From the NCBI RefSeq assembly GCF_900111405.1, contig NZ_FOHJ01000008.1, positions 85,805 through 149,804 of the forward strand: a stretch of DNA of 64,000 bases. Reading direction: 5' to 3'. Origin of the DNA: Salinibacillus kushneri (lineage in GTDB: Bacteria; Bacillota; Bacilli; Bacillales; Alkalibacillaceae). The notes under the pieces were generated by a model, which saw only the letters and a program-made list of their open reading frames with translations, searched no databases and had not been told where the DNA came from. Positions 33,477 to 41,914 of the stretch are shown here, in pieces (the first letter of the stretch is position 1; every line of letters starts with the position of its first letter). A program made the position numbers and the translations under genes.

Positions 33477-35340
33477 CAACACGGTTTTTCCCTTGCTTTT
33501 TGGCTATATATAATGCTTGGTCCGCTCTTAGGAAAAGACTCTTCGATTTTCCGTGAAATTTTTCGCCCCAATAAGAAACACCGCAGGAAATGGTAACTTT
33601 AGGCTGGGTTTTTTCAGATACTGTTTTGACTAATCGTTCTGCTACATGCTGACCTAACACCATCGTAGTATTTGGTAAATAAATCGCTAATTCTTCTCCT
33701 CCCCATCTTGCCGCGACATCATGGCTTCGAATATTTGCTCTAATGATTTCTGCTACCTGACAGATGATTTCATCTCCTACATCATGCCCATATTCATCAT
33801 TAATCTGTTTAAAATTATCAATGTCAATAAGCAAGAAGGTTCCTTGTTTGCCAACTTCTAAATGTTTATTCATCATTTTATCTAAGTAATTTCGTGAATA
33901 CAGTTTTGTTAAATAGTCCGTGCGAACCAATTGTTCTAATTCCTCTTTAAGTCTATAATTGACTACCGTTAGCGCTGAATGCTGAACAAGGGATTGGAGA
34001 AGTTTGTAGGTTTCAAAGGAAAAAAAGTATTCATTTGGATGTAATACCATAACTAAGCCGATTACTTTTTCATCATGAATCATTGGCACTGCCATAACCG
34101 ACTTATATGGAATATCCATATCTGCATCATTATTGTTAAAATCCCCAATAAAAATAGTATAAACCTTTTGTTCGATCTTCTTATTTAGAAATGAAAGAAA
34201 CCATTCTCCTTCTTCAGTAAAAAAGAAGGAAGTGCTTTCATTTAAAACCCTATATTTGTTCCAGTCCTGCTGTTTTTCATCGTAAAGAATAAACCCGACT
34301 TCCTCAGCCTTAAACGTACTCATCATTAGGTCTTCTAAATAGGAAAAAGTATCTGATAAGGTCTGTTTTGAGTTTAAGGTTTGCGATGATTGGTTAATTA
34401 ATTGCAAATCGGTGATATGTCTTCGGGATTGCTGATGCAGCTGTGCATTTTCCAGAGCATTACCAGCTGTCTTCGCAAGAATGGAAATGAATTCAATATC
34501 ATTTTCCTGAAAGAATAAGTGCTTCGGTTTTAAAACTTGTAAAACTCCATATGTTCCCTGTCTGCCGACTAAAGGTGCATATAAGGATGAAATATGATCC
34601 GACATATCTTCAAACTGTATTTGTCCTGTCAGAAACGCGGTAGTACCTGCGTCTTTTTCGTGCTTATCATAGGGAAGTTCATTAATAGGTAAATCTTCTA
34701 TTTGCAGGTTGTCCTGAGTTAAGAGCAAATGAAAATCAAGCTTTGTGTATAAATCCTTTAACGTACGAATCACTTCTCGAAGAACATCCTCGATATTCAT
34801 CGTGGAATAGAATTTAGATGTCACTTGATATAAGCGTTCATACTTTGTTTCTTCATTTATAGATTGAAAATACTCGTTCATTTTTTGAATGATTTTACTC
34901 GTTTGTTCAACTGTTTCGTTGAAAAAGGAATGATGATACGGCGTCTCTTCGTCCAGCAGGAATAATATAAAGCCATCATTTTCTTTTTCCATATGTAAAG
35001 GGATAAGAACAGTTGAAGTACAGCTTACCGGTTTAAAAAACAGGTCATCTCCATTAGGATAATCTGTACCGTTCTCCTGGATTAACTTCTCGAATTCCTG
35101 TGCAGTATAAGCCACCTTTTTCACAGGGTAGTCCGATTGAGTTGAAAACAACTGATAATGTTGCGTCGACTCATTCAAAAGATAAATTTTACTTAGTTTC
35201 ACTCCCATTATCTCTTTTAATTGATTTGAAATATTAGAAATAAACCCTTCAAAAGATTGATTTGGTTTAAAAATCATCACATCGTAAAATTTTTCTTTAA
35301 GTACTGTTCTTAATTGTTCGACAGTTTGCACCCCTGTCAT
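33451..35340 (-). CDS. dgcP: Diguanylate cyclase DgcP (YtrP)
   Basis: About 629 residues from the ATG at 35340 (AGGTGA upstream). Two to three GAF-like sensory domains (1-460) are followed by a GGDEF domain: DYLTKLYSRNYLDKMMNKHL, LLIDIDNFKQINDEYGHDVG, then the inhibitory-site RSHD five residues before the active-site WGGEELAIYL. GGEEL is a normal active variant of GGDEF. It synthesises c-di-GMP. The same position, between ytsP and rpsD, is held by ytrP/dgcP in B. subtilis. No membrane segments, so cytoplasmic. Confidence 0.93.
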   Translation of the reverse strand: MTGVQTVEQLRTVLKEKFYDVMIFKPNQSFEGFISNISNQLKEIMGVKLSKIYLLNESTQHYQLFSTQSDYPVKKVAYTAQEFEKLIQENGTDYPNGDDLFFKPVSCTSTVLIPLHMEKENDGFILFLLDEETPYHHSFFNETVEQTSKIIQKMNEYFQSINEETKYERLYQVTSKFYSTMNIEDVLREVIRTLKDLYTKLDFHLLLTQDNLQIEDLPINELPYDKHEKDAGTTAFLTGQIQFEDMSDHISSLYAPLVGRQGTYGVLQVLKPKHLFFQENDIEFISILAKTAGNALENAQLHQQSRRHITDLQLINQSSQTLNSKQTLSDTFSYLEDLMMSTFKAEEVGFILYDEKQQDWNKYRVLNESTSFFFTEEGEWFLSFLNKKIEQKVYTIFIGDFNNNDADMDIPYKSVMAVPMIHDEKVIGLVMVLHPNEYFFSFETYKLLQSLVQHSALTVVNYRLKEELEQLVRTDYLTKLYSRNYLDKMMNKHLEVGKQGTFLLIDIDNFKQINDEYGHDVGDEIICQVAEIIRANIRSHDVAARWGGEELAIYLPNTTMVLGQHVAERLVKTVSEKTQPKVTISCGVSYWGEKFHGKSKSLFLRADQALYIAKKQGKNRVVKQTEIII

Positions 35341-35481
35341 ATTTATCACCTGAACTTTTTTATTAGGAGAAATTACCTATTTGTATTTTAACATATTCCC
35401 GTGATAAAAAATGAAAAAAGTTCAAAATCATTCTAAAAAACTAAAAAATTGTTGTTGCAAATGGAATCATAACGAATGAAC

Positions 35482-35510
35482 TTGACTTATTTGTAAATAA
35501 ATTCTATAAT
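35482..35510 (+). promoter_or_regulatory. Sigma-A promoter of rpsD
   Basis: TTGACT and TATAAT separated by 17 bases, near consensus. Start of transcription about 35517. Confidence 0.9.
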
Positions 35511-35516
35511 ACTCTT

Positions 35517-35695
35517 TGTGTAAAATAAAAGGTAGCTTAGGTGAACCAGCGTTGTTATCATTTTGTTCCTCTATTCTAAGAGGTGTATCGCGTAACTCTC
35601 GGCTGCTGGGGCGAAGGTACATGAAAACAAAATGAGCATCGTGCAGGGACACAGTTTTTATTTTATGCAAATTTAAATATAAAGGAGAATGTCCA
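35517..35695 (+). ncRNA. Ribosomal protein S4 leader (rpsD autoregulation)
   Basis: A 180-base leader with several pairable arms (for example CTCTATTCTAAGAGG) between the promoter and the GTG start. In B. subtilis and relatives, S4 binds such a leader and represses rpsD. Position and structure support this; I did not verify the consensus fold. Confidence 0.75.
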
Positions 35696-36298
35696 GTGTC
35701 TAGATACACAGGTCCAACTTGGAAAAAGTCTCGTAGATATGGCATTTCTTTGAGCGGTACAGGTAAAGAATTAGAAAAGCGACCATACGCACCAGGTCAA
35801 CATGGTCCAAACCAACGTAAAAAGCAATCTGAATATGGATTGCAACAACAAGAAAAACAAAAGCTTCGTTTCATGTATGGATTGAATGAACGTCAATTCC
35901 GCAGTATTTTTGATCAAGCTGGTAAAATGAAAGGTGTTCATGGTGAAAACTTCATGATTCTTCTAGAATCTCGCCTTGATAACCTTGTATATCGTCTAGG
36001 ATTGGCTCGTACTCGCAGTCAAGCCCGTCAATTAGTAAACCATGGTCACATCACAGTGGATGGTGGACGTGTAGATATTCCATCCTACCGTGTAAAGCCA
36101 GGTCAAGTAATCGGCGTTCGTGAAAAATCTCAAAACTTAGCGATCATTGAAGAAGCTCTGGAAGTAAACACTTTTGTTCCTGAATATCTTTCTTTCAATG
36201 AAGATAAACTCGAAGGAACTTATAACCGCTATCCTGAGCGCTCCGAATTGCCATCTGAAATCAACGAAGCACTTATCGTTGAGTTCTACTCTCGTTAA
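35696..36298 (+). CDS. rpsD: 30S ribosomal protein S4
   Basis: 200 residues with the S4 start [20 protein letters not shown], the S4 RNA-binding domain ([40 protein letters not shown]) and full length. GTG start with AAAGGAGAATG upstream. It is a primary 16S rRNA binder and represses itself via the leader. In B. subtilis tyrS follows directly; here a 16-kb island intervenes. Confidence 0.98.
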   Translation: MSRYTGPTWKKSRRYGISLSGTGKELEKRPYAPGQHGPNQRKKQSEYGLQQQEKQKLRFMYGLNERQFRSIFDQAGKMKGVHGENFMILLESRLDNLVYRLGLARTRSQARQLVNHGHITVDGGRVDIPSYRVKPGQVIGVREKSQNLAIIEEALEVNTFVPEYLSFNEDKLEGTYNRYPERSELPSEINEALIVEFYSR

Positions 36299-36325
36299 TC
36301 TATATAGTTTGCAGGTTAACACACG

Positions 36326-36374
36326 CAAAAAAACCTTAAAATGTTGCTATGTCAACGTTTTAAGGTTTTTTTGT
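36326..36374 (+). terminator. Terminator of rpsD
   Basis: AAAAAACCTTAAAA pairs with TTTTAAGGTTTTTT, extended by GTTG/CAAC; T7 follows. Confidence 0.93.
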
Positions 36375-36731
36375 TTTTATTCAGTTTGCAAAATCACGCA
36401 AGTTAATGCACTGATTTGGGGCCAAAAAAATACAAGCATGGGAGAGGAATAGAAAGAAAAACAAACATAGCTTTTCTTACCAGTGATTGCCACTTCATTT
36501 ACTAATGGGGTAATATTTAAAATAAATGAAGGATAAAAAAACCTAATTCCCTCCATGTTTTAGCGGGGAATTTGGCCTTTAATCCCTGCCCAAGCTCCTT
36601 GCATTTTACTTAGGGATACAATTTGCCCAATATGATCTACTTGCGCAATGCTAAACTCTTAACGGGCTAATCCCCCCTTAGAGAACACCTTATTTTTGCT
36701 ATTAGTTTCTTCAAATAACAATGATAATGGA
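36375..36731. other. Left border of the rpsD-tyrS island; decayed sequence
   Basis: No intact ORF. On the reverse strand around 36556-36660 the words FSIAQVDHIGQIVSLSKMQG and AWAGIKGQIPR appear just before a stop, which looks like the end of some broken gene that I cannot identify. Confidence 0.45.
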
Positions 36732-37328
36732 CTATGTTGTCAAAGCATCAACTTTGTACCAATCATCTATGACTGTAATTTGTAAATTATCTATAACTTT
36801 ACTCTTCATATTCATGTTTGGATTTAGTAAAATAGTCCCATTCTGAGACAATTTATTTACTTTTGACCTTGAAATGCCAAAGATTTCTGCTATTAGTTTA
36901 TCTATTCTAAGACCAAAATCATATTTATAGCAAAGTTTAATAGTAACCTCGTTAGATTGTGAATCGAGCCTTTCTTTTCTTAACTCGTATCGTATATCTG
37001 TATTTACATCATTACATAGTTTTCTTAACTTATTGATTTGAAAAGCATAGTACCAGATTGTCTCTTTATCATTATTCATAAACTTTTGAATTAGCATAGA
37101 GTCAATTTTATTAATATTTACTCTCGATAAAATAGGGTAATTCCAAGTTCCCTCACAACGTATACAGTTATAAATAAGCCAAATATCAACTATTTTCTGA
37201 TTCGCATTTACCCTGAATTTCTCACTACAATAAAATTCTGTGTTCGTTTTACATTTACTACAATTTCGTTTTATATAAGGTGTTTCCTGAGCAATGATCT
37301 CGTAAGTGAATAAATTATTACAACTCAT
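36732..37328 (-). CDS. DUF1062 family protein with zinc ribbon and S4-like domain
   Basis: 198 residues. An N-terminal zinc ribbon pair (NCSKCK near 22, NCIRCEGTWNYP near 55) with the DUF1062 phrase EKFRVNANQKIVDIWLIY, then helices, and a C-terminal segment (LRIDKLIAEIFGISRSKVNK, LSQNGTILLNP) that resembles an S4-type RNA-binding domain. DUF1062 proteins are of unknown function; RNA binding is plausible. AGGAGGAAC precedes the ATG. It is the first gene of the island after rpsD. Confidence 0.82.
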   Translation of the reverse strand: MSCNNLFTYEIIAQETPYIKRNCSKCKTNTEFYCSEKFRVNANQKIVDIWLIYNCIRCEGTWNYPILSRVNINKIDSMLIQKFMNNDKETIWYYAFQINKLRKLCNDVNTDIRYELRKERLDSQSNEVTIKLCYKYDFGLRIDKLIAEIFGISRSKVNKLSQNGTILLNPNMNMKSKVIDNLQITVIDDWYKVDALTT

Positions 37329-37354
37329 ACACCAGTTCCTCCTATTTATTCAGA

Positions 37355-37552
37355 GGAACGCAAAAAACGGTTGATGGAGAAAGATTTCCCATTAAAAAAG
37401 CGGAATACCTTACAGGTATCCCGCTGGAAGTAAAACAACTGACTATCTTGCGTTCCCTGTAATGGCTAAAAATAGGCACACTTCTCCCGTCATTGAACAA
37501 TAATGTTCAAAAAAGAAATGTACTATTTAGTTAGTTGCTAGGCCATTACAGG
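37355..37552. repeat. Two abutting, nested inverted repeats
   Basis: GGAACGCAA (37355) pairs with TTGCGTTCC (37448); inside lies GCGGAATACCT / AGGTATCCCGC. Sharing one base, the next unit begins: CCTGTAATGGC (37456) pairs with GCCATTACAGG (37542) around an inner TTGAACAATAATGTTCAA palindrome. The left unit also overlaps a 38-residue open fragment ending in KRNTLQVSRWK at 37433. A MITE, a structured RNA or a recombination site are all possible. Confidence 0.6.
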
Positions 37553-37923
37553 TATGTTGGCAAATCCAGTTCCACCTTCCATATTTCTCCTATATTATTA
37601 GTATACCATTATTATACTTTATATCAATACCATAAGTATCACCAAAACTTACTGCGAATTACCAAGTCGATATTTATAACCGAAGAATACTCCTCCCCCA
37701 ACTAAAATTTACATTTTAACCTTTAACAAACGAACTATGGGATAACTCTTTTATTACGTAGTAGACCAATACTGTGCAACACCTTTTGTAAAAGAAAGTA
37801 TTTAGAGTAAAGAGTTTTACTTATAGGTGATTGATTTCAACAATCGGGCCAATAAAAATAAATCATGGAGTAGATCATTTATTGATTATTATTACTATGC
37901 ATCACCTCTAACATGAGCAAAAG
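37553..37923. other. Non-coding A/T-rich stretch
   Basis: No convincing gene. A reverse-strand AGGAGAAAT followed by ATG at about 37588 opens only 14 codons (MEGGTGFANIPVMA) into the inverted repeat. Confidence 0.4.
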
Positions 37924-37970
37924 AAAAAGGCTTCTCAAAAGTTTAATCAACTAATGAGAAGCCTTTTTTA
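37924..37970. terminator. Strong bidirectional terminator
   Basis: AAAAAGGCTTCTCA pairs with TGAGAAGCCTTTTT. No gene now leads into it from the left, suggesting that one was lost. Confidence 0.75.
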
Positions 37971-38004
37971 TATACCTGATGTTAACATTTTGTTAGAAAA
38001 TTGA

Positions 38005-38062
38005 TATAAAACCCTTATATATCAAGGGTTTGGACGGCTTATCACATCATGCCGCCCGTAAA
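38005..38062 (-). other. groEL-3'-end-like scar, possible attachment site
   Basis: On the reverse strand GGCGGCATGATGTGA would encode GGMM and a stop, the conserved end of GroEL, and is followed within 15 bases by a terminator-like hairpin (AAACCCTT / AAGGGTTT). Two near copies of TGCTCATGTTT lie just outside (38083-38101). groEL itself is not here, so this may be an att remnant of an element that targets groEL. Confidence 0.4.
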
Positions 38063-38116
38063 ACGCTGATATAAAGTGTAAACATGAGCAAAACATGAGC
38101 ATCTTTATTAATGAAA

Positions 38117-38728
38117 TCACTCATCAATAAATGGAGTATATTGCATCTTATTTGTTATAGCTTCCAATTCCGCTTCCAAATTGCATACAACGTCAAACAA
38201 ATTTTCATCATATTCTTTTTCTAACAAGAATGCTTTTTTTATTAAGTCTAATTGTATTGAAAAGTTGGGTGGTAATAGCTCATGGCGACAATTATAATAT
38301 CTGGGTTTAACGAATAACAAATACTTAATATATTTAAGATTAACTTGCTTTTTATTGTAATTATCATAGTAACTTTGATTAAAAATTGTTGCGTATACTT
38401 CTCCCTTATCCATTTTAATGAGTAAGTTTTCATGTACATTAAGTGGGCAACCATCTAACTTACTTAAATTCAAATAACGGAAATGGCAGTTATGGTGATA
38501 GGAAATCTGAATGGGGTTTAGAATTTCATTAGGTACAATATTTACATAAACTGTGTAAGGGGACTCTAATTCTGTTATAAACACAAAGTAGTATGAAGAT
38601 ATTGAAATAGATCCTCCCTTCATAATCCCAGTAGTTTCTATATTCACAAAGTCATATCTGTAATTTCTAAGTATTACGAGTCCATCTTTTCGAAGATACT
38701 TATGGATATCGTTCATTCTTTTAAGCAT
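38117..38728 (-). CDS. Hypothetical protein of 203 residues
   Basis: A full-length ORF with AAAGG eight bases before the ATG. The composition is rich in Tyr, Asn, Ile and Lys, as is common for horizontally acquired A/T-rich genes. It appears soluble, mostly beta in the middle (SISISSYYFVFITELESPYT, VYVNIVPNEILNPIQISYHH) and helical at the end. I recognise no domain. Its place between the groEL-like scar and the antitoxin/NACHT genes suggests it is part of the mobile or defence cargo. Confidence 0.65.
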   Translation of the reverse strand: MLKRMNDIHKYLRKDGLVILRNYRYDFVNIETTGIMKGGSISISSYYFVFITELESPYTVYVNIVPNEILNPIQISYHHNCHFRYLNLSKLDGCPLNVHENLLIKMDKGEVYATIFNQSYYDNYNKKQVNLKYIKYLLFVKPRYYNCRHELLPPNFSIQLDLIKKAFLLEKEYDENLFDVVCNLEAELEAITNKMQYTPFIDE

Positions 38729-38779
38729 ATTTACAACCTTTCACTAATAATCATTAGATATATGTGTTATACTAATAGT

Positions 38780-38868
38780 GATTATAGAGGTTGAGGGGGG
38801 AATCCCCTCAACCTCCTATTGGTGTTTAGAATCCAACTTCTCTTATTCAGAAGTTGGATTCTTTTTTT
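38780..38868 (+). ncRNA. Candidate small RNA with two perfect hairpins
   Basis: An extended -10 (TGTTATACT, 38765-38773) precedes an 89-base segment made of a 12-bp hairpin (GAGGTTGAGGGG / CCCCTCAACCTC) and a 14-bp terminator hairpin (AGAATCCAACTTCT / AGAAGTTGGATTCT) with T7. No clear -35. It points toward the 32-residue peptide gene on the other strand. It might instead be a plain pair of terminators. Confidence 0.5.
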
Positions 38869-38927
38869 AACAAAAAAGGTTTTCTTAATTGCAAACATTG
38901 AAATATGCTATATATAGCCTTTGCTTA

Positions 38928-39026
38928 TCAGTTATTAACTTTCCTGATTAAATTTATTAAAAGTGTTATTGTGATAAGATTAAGTCCAATTGCAATACTG
39001 GATAGCGTTATAGAAAGCTCTGTCAT
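38928..39026 (-). CDS. 32-residue hydrophobic peptide, last gene of the VbhA-like operon
   Basis: AAAGGGGTG lies 8 bases before the ATG, inside the end of the preceding gene, which stops one base before this start. The peptide starts MTELSITLSSIAIG and is hydrophobic until the tail LIRKVNN: a single-pass helix with a basic end. Small membrane toxins look like this, but translational coupling to an antitoxin-like gene is equally suggestive of an accessory peptide. Family unknown. Confidence 0.55.
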   Translation of the reverse strand: MTELSITLSSIAIGLNLITITLLINLIRKVNN

Positions 39027-39027
39027 C

Positions 39028-39213
39028 TTATTCACCCCTTTTTAACTTCTCAATAAGTTCTTCCCTTGTCATTTCTCCACTGGCTACAGCCTTCATGTTT
39101 TTTTCATCTTCTTTTGTTAGTGTAAACCCTTCAATTTCTAAATCATGTTTTGCGTATTGAAAAGCCTTTTCTAATTTGTCGGGATCTGTTATCGGTTCAC
39201 CTCTTCTTGTCAT
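39028..39213 (-). CDS. VbhA-family antitoxin-like protein
   Basis: 61 residues, all helical. KAFQYAKHDLEIEGFTLTKE and AVASGEMTREELIEKLKRGE fit the VbhA-type antitoxin pattern (helix, EG-x-T/P, ..GE-hx-x-E/D-E-hh). VbhA proteins carry the inhibitory helix that blocks Fic-domain AMP-transferases. No Fic gene is present nearby. Its ATG overlaps the stop of the upstream gene (TAATG), and its stop almost touches the 32-residue gene, so three cistrons are coupled. Confidence 0.7.
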   Translation of the reverse strand: MTRRGEPITDPDKLEKAFQYAKHDLEIEGFTLTKEDEKNMKAVASGEMTREELIEKLKRGE

Positions 39214-39501
39214 TATTCAACCTCCTGTTCATATATCGCTTTTGTTTTTCCAAATGCTTTATCTATATTCATAATTCTTTTCCAGGATCCATCTTTCGAA
39301 TACTTGAACCATTCCTCATTATCAAAATAAACTCTTAAATTACCAAGCTCAATTGACTTTACTTCTTTTATATGTTCTTCTGTATATTTTTTTCTAAAAT
39401 CTTCTTCCATGCTCATTAAGTGCCTTTTGTATATAGTATCGAACATTGAACATATCTTTCTGCCAATCCTTTAACTGATGATAACCTTTTATGTGTGCCA
39501 T
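39213..39501 (-). pseudogene. Small gene upstream of the VbhA-like gene, split by a frameshift
   Basis: AGGGGATT precedes the ATG at 39501, whose frame reads MAHIKGYHQLKDWQKDMFNV, RYYIQKALNEHGRRF and stops at 39394. The following frame (open from 39446) continues EEDFRKKYTEEHIKEVKSIE, LGNLRVYFDNEEWFKYSKDG to the stop at 39213. Joined near 39405, these give one protein of about 96 residues. Unknown family; being first in the operon it could be the toxin half. Confidence 0.5.
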
Positions 39502-39571
39502 ACTCAATCCCCTAAACAAATTATTTATGACCATTTTGCCAACTTCCTCATTTAGTGTTTTAAATTCTTAT

Positions 39572-41431
39572 TTACTTTTTCAATAACTCTATTATATCAA
39601 CTTTCTTTTTATTAAGTTGGCTTTTAATTATTGTTAAATACTCCATTGATTTGTAAAAAGGAATAGCAAGACCATCGGACTCACTAAATAGGTCATAAAA
39701 TACTTCATCGTACTTCAATATTCCAATGTCGTAAGTAGTAATTGGTCCTTCAGATTCAATAATATATTCTTTATACTTTTCAATAATATAATTATTTGGA
39801 GTAGCATATTTATTAGTGTTTTCATTATTTGACTTGTTAATTCTTAAACTTATATCAGGATATTGCTTATATATAAACTCCAATGCATTCTTAAAGCTTC
39901 TTGCTTTATCATAGTTACTTTCTTTATTGTCAATAAAACTTAATGATACCTTACTATCATCCTCTGGAGATATAGGGTACAGGTGAACATCAAAGCTTTT
40001 AAAAATAAGCATTAAATAATTTCTGTAATTTTCCAACTTAGTATTATTTTTATAGTCAAAATCTCTTTCAATCTCTTCTAAAATTGGAATGATAAAATTT
40101 TTTTCAACTTTATCTTGATTTAAATCAAACATTAATTCCAATACCTTATCAGTATTCGACTTTTTTAGAACTTCTGACGAGAAACTATTCAATACTTCAT
40201 CTTCCAATGATATTATAAATTTTGCGGTAAAGTATTCCTGAAATGTTTTATGACTAAAGGTATAGATGAATCCATCTTTAAGTAATAAACAAACCGATTT
40301 AGTCAAATCAGTTATATATCCTTGTTGATCAAATTCTATTCCTGTTATTTCCTTAGCTTGTGACAAATAATTATTTAGTTTGGATATATCAAAACTATAG
40401 TCTCCTTTTAAATAACTAATACAGGAAAAACAGGATAAAACTTTTTCGAAATCATCTTTTGCCAACCTGCTATTCATTAGTCGTTTATATCCTGTTTTTG
40501 TTGCATCATGCTTGCTATAAAGTGTGTCAAAGGCTTGCTCATAAAATAAATGCATTTTATCAGGAATTTCAGCAAATTGATTATACGTCATAAGCATAAT
40601 TGTTAATAATAAGGGATTTGATACAAATGATGAGTGTTCCTTGTATAATTTGATACCTAATTCGCTAATAAATTTGTCTTTTGTTTTTTTATCATAATCT
40701 AGTTTTGAAACTAATTGAATAGACTGCTCTTTATTTAAAGGTAATATTTTCATTTCACTAAAATAATTCCAAGAAATAAATGAACTATCTGGTCTGGATG
40801 AAACTATAAAGTTATTTTCATGATATTCGTCACATAAATCATGTAATTCTTTAGTTATTCTATCTTTTACGTGATAGTCTAACTCATCAAAGCCATCAAA
40901 GAAAAAGGTGAACTTACCACTTTTTAGTGCCTCTAAAAAAAATTTTTTCTCTAAATCAAACCCACTTGTTTTTAAAATATTATATATAGAATCTTCAAAA
41001 CTCAAGTCTGAATTATTAAAGTTTCTAAGTTCAATAAAGAGGGGTATACTGTATTTTGTTTTAATAGTATTTAAAAATAAAAATTTCATTAATGTAGACT
41101 TTCCTGCGCCTGCCGTACCGGTGATCACTAAAAATCTATTTTCATCAAGAAGTTCATCAATATTTTCTACCTTCAAAATTTCGTTTTTATACTTCAAATT
41201 TGTATGTACATAAAAATCATAAAGAAAAACCGGCGAGTCCTTGTAAAGAATAGTTTTAATATAACTATACTTTTTTACAGAAAACTCAAGATAATTTTTA
41301 AATGCAATGCTAGATTGTGTTATAAAATTTTGATAAACATCCTTGCTTTTATTAAATACATTATTACCTATGCTTTTAATATTTTTCTGCACTAAGTCAC
41401 TAATAATTTTATTAAAATCCAAATCATTCAT
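39572..41431 (-). CDS. NACHT-domain NTPase, candidate anti-phage protein
   Basis: 619 residues from the ATG at 41431 (GGTGGG upstream). An N-terminal helical region (1-100), a NACHT-type STAND ATPase with Walker A GTAGAGKST at 105-113, Walker B FFFDGFDELD at 176-185 and the sensor SSRPD at 211-215, a winged-helix part (HKTFQEYFTAKFI, the typical NACHT end) and about 230 C-terminal residues without leucine-rich or TPR repeats. Bacterial NACHT proteins of this size act against phages. Base composition is very A/T-rich compared with the backbone genes. The HEPN-motif gene lies 95 bases upstream on the same strand. Confidence 0.88.
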   Translation of the reverse strand: MNDLDFNKIISDLVQKNIKSIGNNVFNKSKDVYQNFITQSSIAFKNYLEFSVKKYSYIKTILYKDSPVFLYDFYVHTNLKYKNEILKVENIDELLDENRFLVITGTAGAGKSTLMKFLFLNTIKTKYSIPLFIELRNFNNSDLSFEDSIYNILKTSGFDLEKKFFLEALKSGKFTFFFDGFDELDYHVKDRITKELHDLCDEYHENNFIVSSRPDSSFISWNYFSEMKILPLNKEQSIQLVSKLDYDKKTKDKFISELGIKLYKEHSSFVSNPLLLTIMLMTYNQFAEIPDKMHLFYEQAFDTLYSKHDATKTGYKRLMNSRLAKDDFEKVLSCFSCISYLKGDYSFDISKLNNYLSQAKEITGIEFDQQGYITDLTKSVCLLLKDGFIYTFSHKTFQEYFTAKFIISLEDEVLNSFSSEVLKKSNTDKVLELMFDLNQDKVEKNFIIPILEEIERDFDYKNNTKLENYRNYLMLIFKSFDVHLYPISPEDDSKVSLSFIDNKESNYDKARSFKNALEFIYKQYPDISLRINKSNNENTNKYATPNNYIIEKYKEYIIESEGPITTYDIGILKYDEVFYDLFSESDGLAIPFYKSMEYLTIIKSQLNKKKVDIIELLKK

Positions 41432-41525
41432 TTTATTCCCACCCATATATTTTATACTCTACTGATTATACCTGTTTTTGAATATTAAGACAAAAAGAAG
41501 TTACTCTATTTTATGACAGAGTATT

Positions 41526-41879
41526 TTATGAAAGAGGTGGCTCTATCCTATCGCAATATTCAATTGTATCACGTACCAACTTATTTACTTCTTGTAGTTT
41601 TTCATAATCATGATAAGTTATAATTTTACAATGAGCTATCTTATTTCTGATAGGAATTGTCTCTTGTAACTGTATAATTACTTGTAAAGTAAATTTATTC
41701 GTTAGGCAGGGATATCCTATTAAAAGAGAGATTAATTCATGGAAATGGAAAGAAGAAAAACCCTTAGTATATGATTTATAATTCATGGTTAAAGGCGCTT
41801 TAATAAACCAATCAACACCATATTCTTGTTTCATTGTTTGGAATATGGTATGGCGTAGTATGCTTTCAAGCTCATACAA
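41526..41879 (-). CDS. HEPN-motif protein (Swt1/Abi-like), 5' end uncertain
   Basis: The frame gives 117 residues from a TTG. It is helical and holds RNKIAH at 78-83, an R-x4-H motif of HEPN ribonucleases, and EYGVDWF as in Swt1-type HEPN domains. The real ribosome site (GGGAGG) points to the ATG at 41914, which lies in another frame and stops soon, whereas the HEPN frame is open back to 41921 (GNLLYENAYGFLYELES). A one-base frameshift after the start, or truncation of a larger protein, is likely. Orientation and spacing suggest an operon with the NACHT gene. Confidence 0.62.
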   Translation of the reverse strand: MYELESILRHTIFQTMKQEYGVDWFIKAPLTMNYKSYTKGFSSFHFHELISLLIGYPCLTNKFTLQVIIQLQETIPIRNKIAHCKIITYHDYEKLQEVNKLVRDTIEYCDRIEPPLS

Positions 41880-41914
41880 AAATCCGTAAGCATTTTCATA
41901 AAGTAAATTTCCAT

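Noticed and set aside
37355..37433. Small protein ending KRNTLQVSRWK
   Set aside because: Looks protein-like but has no start with a ribosome site and overlaps the inverted repeat; mentioned only as part of that entry.
38780..39026. Type I toxin-antitoxin made of the 32-residue peptide and the small RNA
   Set aside because: Attractive because of the convergent layout, but the peptide is translationally coupled to two upstream genes, unlike known type I toxins, so I kept it only as two separate candidates.
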